Below, one piece after another: positions 6,632 through 9,784 of a stretch of 9,784 nt of DNA (position 1 is its first letter; every line of letters starts with the position of its first letter). Source of the stretch: Syntrophomonas sp. UBA4807 (GTDB taxonomy: Bacteria; Bacillota; Syntrophomonadia; Syntrophomonadales; Syntrophomonadaceae); NCBI GenBank assembly GCA_002402575.1, contig DHGD01000136.1, positions 270-10,053 of the forward strand, in the 5' to 3' direction. Position numbers and translations under genes: made by a program. Below the pieces are notes generated by a model. That model saw nothing but the letters and a program-made list of their open reading frames with translations. It had not been told where the DNA came from and did no database searches.

Positions 6632-7090
6632 CTAGCGCATCAAGACAACATTTACAGCTTTGATTGCCACCGAAATGGTGTCGCCGATTCGATATTGCAT
6701 CTCCTCGAGCTTCCTCAACGGGAGCATGGATGTCAGGCGCTGCTCACCGCAGCGGATAGTCACCAGGGCCATAACTTCCCCGGTGCTAATCATTTCAATG
6801 ATGCCGGTGAACCAGTTCATTAAACCCAGATTGGCAGGCAGGTTGTGATACTGGTTGGGCTGGTCGGCGGCACCGCCAAATACAATCTGGCCAACACCGT
6901 TAATATCTTTATAGGCGTTGCATTCCATTGCAGTCTGGCTGCACATACTGACCGAGCAGGAATTGCAGCTGGGGCTGGCTTTTATCTGGTCCCAGCCGAA
7001 CCCCGCGTAGTAGGCCTGGCATTCGCGCTCTGTCTGAGTACAGTAGCCGAATACTTCACAACTGGCACATTCTACATATGTATCTCTCAC
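6632..7090 (-). CDS. Cys-rich duplicated-motif protein with C-terminal molybdate-binding (Mop/TOBE-like) domain
   Basis: A 152-residue cytoplasmic protein of unusual make-up. The N-terminal 60 residues hold the same motif twice: Cys8-x2-Cys11-x5-Cys17-x-QT-x2-E-Cys24-x-AY, then Cys42-x2-Cys45-x4-Cys50-SQT-x2-E-Cys57-x-AY. Four cysteines per copy would suit a zinc or iron-sulfur site. After a linker, residues about 86-152 match a Mop/TOBE domain of the molbindin type: 'TGIIEMISTGEVMALVTI', 'LTSMLP', 'LEEM' and 'RIGDTISVAIKAVNVVLMR'. Such domains bind molybdate or tungstate as oligomers. The start is GTG 7090-7088. An in-frame TGA immediately precedes it, and AAGGAGG (7105-7099) lies eight bases away, so it cannot start earlier. 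I do not recognise the Cys-rich half. Possible roles are oxyanion storage, sensing, or delivery to molybdo- or tungsto-enzymes. The Mop call is good, the function is open. Confidence 0.75.
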   Translation of the reverse strand: MRDTYVECASCEVFGYCTQTERECQAYYAGFGWDQIKASPSCNSCSVSMCSQTAMECNAYKDINGVGQIVFGGAADQPNQYHNLPANLGLMNWFTGIIEMISTGEVMALVTIRCGEQRLTSMLPLRKLEEMQYRIGDTISVAIKAVNVVLMR

Positions 7091-7210
7091 TCAACTTTCC
7101 TCCTTGGCTCTATAACACTTGACAGTTGATCTTGCCGGCCTCCTTTCGATTTTTTTAGACATTTAACCCATATCTATTGTACTACCAGCAAAATCTGTAT
7201 TAAATAAAAA

Positions 7211-7229
7211 GGTTGTCAACCGCGCGGTT
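7211..7229. repeat. Two overlapping perfect palindromes upstream of the Cys-rich/Mop gene
   Basis: GGTTGTCAACC (7211-7221) is a perfect inverted repeat around one base. It overlaps AACCGCGCGGTT (7218-7229), a perfect 12-base palindrome. On the minus strand the overlap contains an exact TTGACA (7219-7214), but the expected -10 position (AGATTT, 7196-7191) is poor. The arrangement fits a regulator site over a promoter for the minus-strand gene at 7090. The rest of the 194-base gap is AT-rich and holds no gene I can support. Confidence 0.4.
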
Positions 7230-7284
7230 CATTAAATGTAACAAAAGGGAAAATATGGTATTATGGCATTTGGCTGCGGGGTAA

Positions 7285-8718
7285 TCAGTGGCTGCCGGGA
7301 GCGGAAGACGGGTTGGCGTCGGGATGTTTGTGCTGGTGCACTCTGCCGCGGGCTAAAGATGCTAATAAACCCAGAAACGACAAACCGGTAAAGGTGAGGA
7401 AGGAGGTTCTAAGAGTTGCCATGATGGCATCATGACTGGCGGTATTTAAAGGGGTCTGCCCCACATGGATTGATATGATAAGGGTGACAATTGCCATGCA
7501 GATGGACTGTCCGACCAGGCGCATAGTGCCCACGGTTGAAGATGCCACTCCGTAAAAGCGAGGCTGTACCGAACTCATAACCGCGTTGGTGTTGGGGGAT
7601 GAGAAAAGAGCGAATCCCAGGCCAATAAAAGGTAAAACAACCATGAGCGCCCACAGCGGGGTATCCTTTTCTATTAAGGCCAGAATCAACAGGCACACGG
7701 TAGTAAGGGCCATTCCCCATGAAGACACCAGCCGAGGCTCCATACTATCGGATAGCGTGCCCGCCAGAGGGGACAAAAACGCCATCAAAACCGGCTGAAT
7801 GAGCAGTATCAACCCTGCCGCCTGCGTATCCAGCCCCCGCACCATCTGCAGGTAGATGGAGAGCAGGAAGGATAGCGCAAAAGTAGCGCTATAATTGATC
7901 ATGGCTGCCAGGTTGGAAAAGGCAAAAGCCTGATTGTCACGAAACAGGCGTACATTTAGTATAGGCGAGTCGGTCTTAAGTTCTATCCAGGCAAAAGCCA
8001 ACAATAACAAAGCCCCGCACGAAGCCAGGGCTATTGCCCAGCTTTGCGAGGTCAAGGCGGAAAACCCGTATAACAAAGCAACCAGACCTATACAGTAAAA
8101 AAGGCTTCCTTTCCAATCAAAACTCTCGTTTGCGGCTCCCTGCCATTCGCCTTTGAGGTGGCGCCAAATCTGATATGCGGCCACCAATCCCAGTATAGCG
8201 GAAAGATAAAAAATACTTCTCCATCCCAGGCGCTGGGTAAGAAATCCCCCTAAGGCAGGCCCCAGGGTCAGTCCGGAATAGGTAAAGGAAACGCTCCAGC
8301 CCATAGCCTTGCCGCGCTGTTGAGGCGGGTAGACCGAGGTCAATATGGCCATGCCGGTTCCAAAAATCATAGCCGCGGCAATGCCCTGCGAGAAACGCCA
8401 CAGGATCAAAGCTTCCATACTGGCGGAAAATGTGCTTGCCAGAGTAAAAAGGGTATATAAGAGGGTTCCGGACAGATAATATTTACGGCGCCCCTGAATA
8501 TCGGCAAGGCGCCCTAACGGGAGCAGAAAGGCTGCTGAGGAAAGCAAATAGGAAGCCACCACCCAGCTGGATATGGTAGCCGGGCTTGAGTATTCCTGGG
8601 ACATTGCCGGCAAGGCTAAGTTGATGGCGCTGCCCATAAAGGCTACCATAAACGAGGTTGACATGACTGCTATCAATGCGGCCTGTTCAATCGACCGGCT
8701 GGAATCCCTGGACACCAT
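7285..8718 (-). CDS. MFS drug/proton antiporter, DHA2-like (14 TM)
   Basis: A 477-residue inner-membrane exporter of the major facilitator superfamily. Its length and spread of hydrophobic segments fit the 14-helix DHA2 (EmrB/QacA) group, which extrudes lipophilic drugs or other small molecules using the proton gradient. Motif A reads 'GRLADIQGRRK' (69-79), in the loop between helices 2 and 3. The antiporter motif C region reads 'SGLTLGPALGGFLTQRLGW', in helix 5. Helix 1 has 'INLALPAMS' where the family commonly has 'VNVALP'. The C-terminus is short, polar and His-containing. The start ATG 8718-8716 has GAGGGGGT six bases ahead. It is probably monocistronic: the nearest downstream gene is 194 bases away and no TetR- or MarR-type regulator is next to it. 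The substrate cannot be predicted. Confidence 0.88.
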   Translation of the reverse strand: MVSRDSSRSIEQAALIAVMSTSFMVAFMGSAINLALPAMSQEYSSPATISSWVVASYLLSSAAFLLPLGRLADIQGRRKYYLSGTLLYTLFTLASTFSASMEALILWRFSQGIAAAMIFGTGMAILTSVYPPQQRGKAMGWSVSFTYSGLTLGPALGGFLTQRLGWRSIFYLSAILGLVAAYQIWRHLKGEWQGAANESFDWKGSLFYCIGLVALLYGFSALTSQSWAIALASCGALLLLAFAWIELKTDSPILNVRLFRDNQAFAFSNLAAMINYSATFALSFLLSIYLQMVRGLDTQAAGLILLIQPVLMAFLSPLAGTLSDSMEPRLVSSWGMALTTVCLLILALIEKDTPLWALMVVLPFIGLGFALFSSPNTNAVMSSVQPRFYGVASSTVGTMRLVGQSICMAIVTLIISIHVGQTPLNTASHDAIMATLRTSFLTFTGLSFLGLLASLARGRVHQHKHPDANPSSAPGSH

Positions 8719-8748
8719 AATTACCCCCTCAAATGATATGACTTATAT

Positions 8749-8776
8749 ATTATACTCCTTTTTCTAAAGCTGTCTG
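8749..8776 (-). promoter_or_regulatory. Candidate promoter for the MFS gene
   Basis: On the minus strand, a perfect TATAAT (8754-8749) is preceded at 16 bases by CAGACA (8776-8771, four of six to TTGACA). Transcription would start about 25 bases before the MFS start codon. Confidence 0.45.
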
Positions 8777-8821
8777 GGTTAACCATTCAATCGTAGTCGT
8801 TTATATACCAGTTTCGCTATA

Positions 8822-8830
8822 TGTTAAAAT
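8822..8830 (+). promoter_or_regulatory. Candidate extended -10 promoter for the queuosine-precursor transporter
   Basis: TG-T-TAAAAT (8822-8830) matches an extended -10 element. No good -35 box is present. Transcription would start near 8837, exactly at the beginning of the predicted riboswitch, which supports both calls. Confidence 0.5.
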
Positions 8831-8836
8831 GAACAC

Positions 8837-8873
8837 AGCGGTCGCAGCCTACCCGCTTAAAAAAACAAGGAGG
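8837..8873 (+). ncRNA. preQ1-I riboswitch (translational)
   Basis: A compact aptamer in the leader of the queuosine-precursor transporter. Stem P1 is AGCGG (8837-8841) with CCGCT (8853-8857). The loop begins TCGCAG (8842-8847), and the A-rich tail (8859-8868) runs into AAGGAGG (8867-8873). It aligns closely to the Thermoanaerobacter tengcongensis preQ1 riboswitch as I remember it, through the same GGTCGCAG core, the specificity cytosine (here C8852, next to P1) and the AAAACAAGG tail. The expected pseudoknot pairs are G8847 with C8866 and C8845 with G8869. Since G8869 is the first G of the ribosome binding site, bound preQ1 should hide the site and reduce translation. It differs by one extra base in loop 2 (CCTA). 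The aptamer was identified by eye from sequence and pairing. Confidence 0.85.
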
Positions 8874-8880
8874 AAAATTT

Positions 8881-9582
8881 ATGCCTGTCAAATATCATCC
8901 GGTTTCTTTAATGTTTATGTCAATAACCTGTCTGTTCGTGACCTGTCTATTAATTACCAATATCGTAGCCGGCCGCCTGGTTCAGTTAGGGAACATGGTA
9001 TTAACTGCGGACTTGTTCCTTTTTCCGGTTACCTATATATTCGGTGATGTGCTCACTGAAGTATATGGCTTCCGCCGGGCCCGTCTCACTATCTGGCTGG
9101 GATTTGCCGCTAATCTCTTCATGGCCTTGTTCTTTATGGCTGTGGTGCAGATGCCCCGGCCCGGATTCTGGGAACAAGAGCAGGCTTATGTAACTGTACT
9201 CGGCTTTACCCCGCGATTGGTCGGCGCCTCTTTGCTGGCTTATCTGGCGGGAGAATTCTCCAATGCGGTAATCCTGTCGCGATTGAAGGTTTATACCCGA
9301 GGCCGCTGGCTGTGGACCCGCACCCTTGGCTCCACACTGGTAGGCCAGGCGCTGGATACTACCATTTTTATGTTGGCAGCCTTCTATGGAACCTATTCCA
9401 CACCGATATTTATGGGAATGGTGGCAGTTCAATATGCTTGGAAGGTGGCTTATGAAGCCATGGCCACCCCCTTTACCTATGCCCTGGTAGGTTGGCTGAA
9501 AAGAATAGAGGGCTCGGAGGTTTTTGATGCAGGCATCAGTTACAATCCCTTTACCCTTGATATCAGTTCTGCGCAGGAATAA
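8881..9582 (+). CDS. yhhQ: Queuosine precursor transporter (VUT/YhhQ family)
   Basis: A 233-residue integral membrane protein of the YhhQ/COG1738 family, which takes up preQ0, preQ1 or queuine for the queuosine modification of tRNA anticodons. It has about six hydrophobic segments. Signatures are 'FPVTYIFGDVLTEVYG' (48-63), 'AGEFSNAVILSRLK' (123-136), 'TRGRWLWTRTLGST' (139-152) and 'GQALDTTIF' (155-163), all typical of the family. The start ATG 8881 has AAGGAGG seven bases ahead, and that site is part of the predicted preQ1-I riboswitch. This independently supports the substrate class and implies repression by preQ1. It is monocistronic and diverges from the MFS exporter. A hairpin terminator begins directly after its stop. 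Which precursor is preferred cannot be told from sequence, though preQ1 sensing favours preQ1 or preQ0. Confidence 0.92.
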   Translation: MPVKYHPVSLMFMSITCLFVTCLLITNIVAGRLVQLGNMVLTADLFLFPVTYIFGDVLTEVYGFRRARLTIWLGFAANLFMALFFMAVVQMPRPGFWEQEQAYVTVLGFTPRLVGASLLAYLAGEFSNAVILSRLKVYTRGRWLWTRTLGSTLVGQALDTTIFMLAAFYGTYSTPIFMGMVAVQYAWKVAYEAMATPFTYALVGWLKRIEGSEVFDAGISYNPFTLDISSAQE

Positions 9583-9611
9583 AACAGGGGCTGAAAAATC
9601 AGCCCCCTGTT
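9583..9611. terminator. Bidirectional hairpin terminator
   Basis: AACAGGGGCTGA pairs with TCAGCCCCCTGTT (one bulged C) around an AAAA loop. It begins right after the transporter stop and ends two bases before the stop of the convergent gene. The minus-strand exit runs into TTTTATT and the plus-strand exit into TTAATTAG, so it probably ends both transcripts. Confidence 0.8.
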
Positions 9612-9613
9612 AA

Positions 9614-9784
9614 TTAGCTTATAGCAAAATCATCGGTTTGTCTGGTCACCAGGCGGGCACTTTTTTTCCCGCTTAAGGCGCCATTGTTGCCTGCGAAAAC
9701 ATCCTTGGCTACCAGTGTATCCATTACTGCGGAGATCTCTTCAGCGGTTGCTGCGGCCTTGGCTCCGGTTACCCGAACAGTTTG
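9614..9784 (-). CDS. DUF2922-like small protein (partial, N-terminus off the window)
   Basis: Minus-strand frame, open from the window edge to TAA (9616-9614), giving the last 56 residues. It was found by translating the edge by hand. The pattern 'ATAEEISAVMDTLVAKDVF', then a Gly/Asn turn, then 'ARLVTRQTDDFAIS' matches the C-terminal part of DUF2922. Those proteins are small (about 70-75 residues) and widespread in Firmicutes, often beside a DUF1659 gene. The function of the family is unknown. Probably only some 15-20 residues are missing. It faces the transporter gene, with the shared terminator between them. Confidence 0.62.
   Translation of the reverse strand, partial: QTVRVTGAKAAATAEEISAVMDTLVAKDVFAGNNGALSGKKSARLVTRQTDDFAIS

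Noticed and set aside
7210..7265. A plus-strand promoter in the gap before the MFS gene end
   Set aside because: TTGTCA occurs at 7213-7218, but no -10 box at proper spacing and no plus-strand gene follow it.
1..9784. Mobile elements, CRISPR repeats, tRNA or rRNA genes
   Set aside because: No transposase motifs, evenly spaced direct repeats, or cloverleaf or rRNA signatures were seen on either strand by eye.

Overview
The window looks like chromosome from a Gram-positive, endospore-forming member of the Firmicutes, probably an anaerobic or syntrophic Clostridia lineage. This is inferred, not proven. The signs are strong AGGAGG-type ribosome binding sites, GTG and TTG starts, lipobox-anchored exported proteins, a PdaA-type cortex deacetylase, a DUF2922-like small protein and a short preQ1-I riboswitch. 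Base composition is moderate, near 50% GC. No ribosomal RNA, tRNA, insertion sequence, phage gene or CRISPR array was seen.

Layout. On the minus strand, 1-622 is the N-terminal part of a PdaA-like polysaccharide deacetylase lipoprotein cut by the window edge. Next, 818-2422 on the minus strand is a two-gene unit: a QueG-related double [4Fe-4S] protein followed by a cysteine-dioxygenase-type cupin. Diverging from it, 2690-6552 on the plus strand is a compact cobalamin uptake and salvage operon: btuF (lipoprotein binding protein), btuC (permease), btuD (ATPase with an unusual C-terminal domain of about 155 residues) and cobU (cobinamide kinase/guanylyltransferase, TTG start overlapping btuD). 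A strong hairpin at 6595-6624 separates it from a convergent minus-strand gene (6632-7090) that joins a duplicated cysteine motif to a molybdate-binding Mop-like domain. A DHA2-type drug exporter (7285-8718, minus) follows. It diverges from a queuosine-precursor transporter (8881-9582, plus) whose leader is a recognisable preQ1-I riboswitch. A bidirectional terminator at 9583-9611 separates this from the C-terminal end of a DUF2922-like protein (9614-9784, minus).

How they work together. BtuFCD would import corrinoids across the membrane, and CobU would activate imported adenosylcobinamide for nucleotide-loop assembly, so the operon is built for salvage. The transporter at 8881 would import preQ0/preQ1 or queuine and be shut off translationally when preQ1 is plentiful. 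QueG, the relative of the iron-sulfur protein at 1565, is a cobalamin enzyme of queuosine synthesis. Corrinoid supply and queuosine may therefore be linked here, but the protein is short and may be a functionally different paralogue.

Most worth a second look: the Cys-rich/Mop fusion with its palindromic upstream region, the BtuD C-terminal domain, the iron-sulfur/thiol-dioxygenase pair, and the preQ1 riboswitch.
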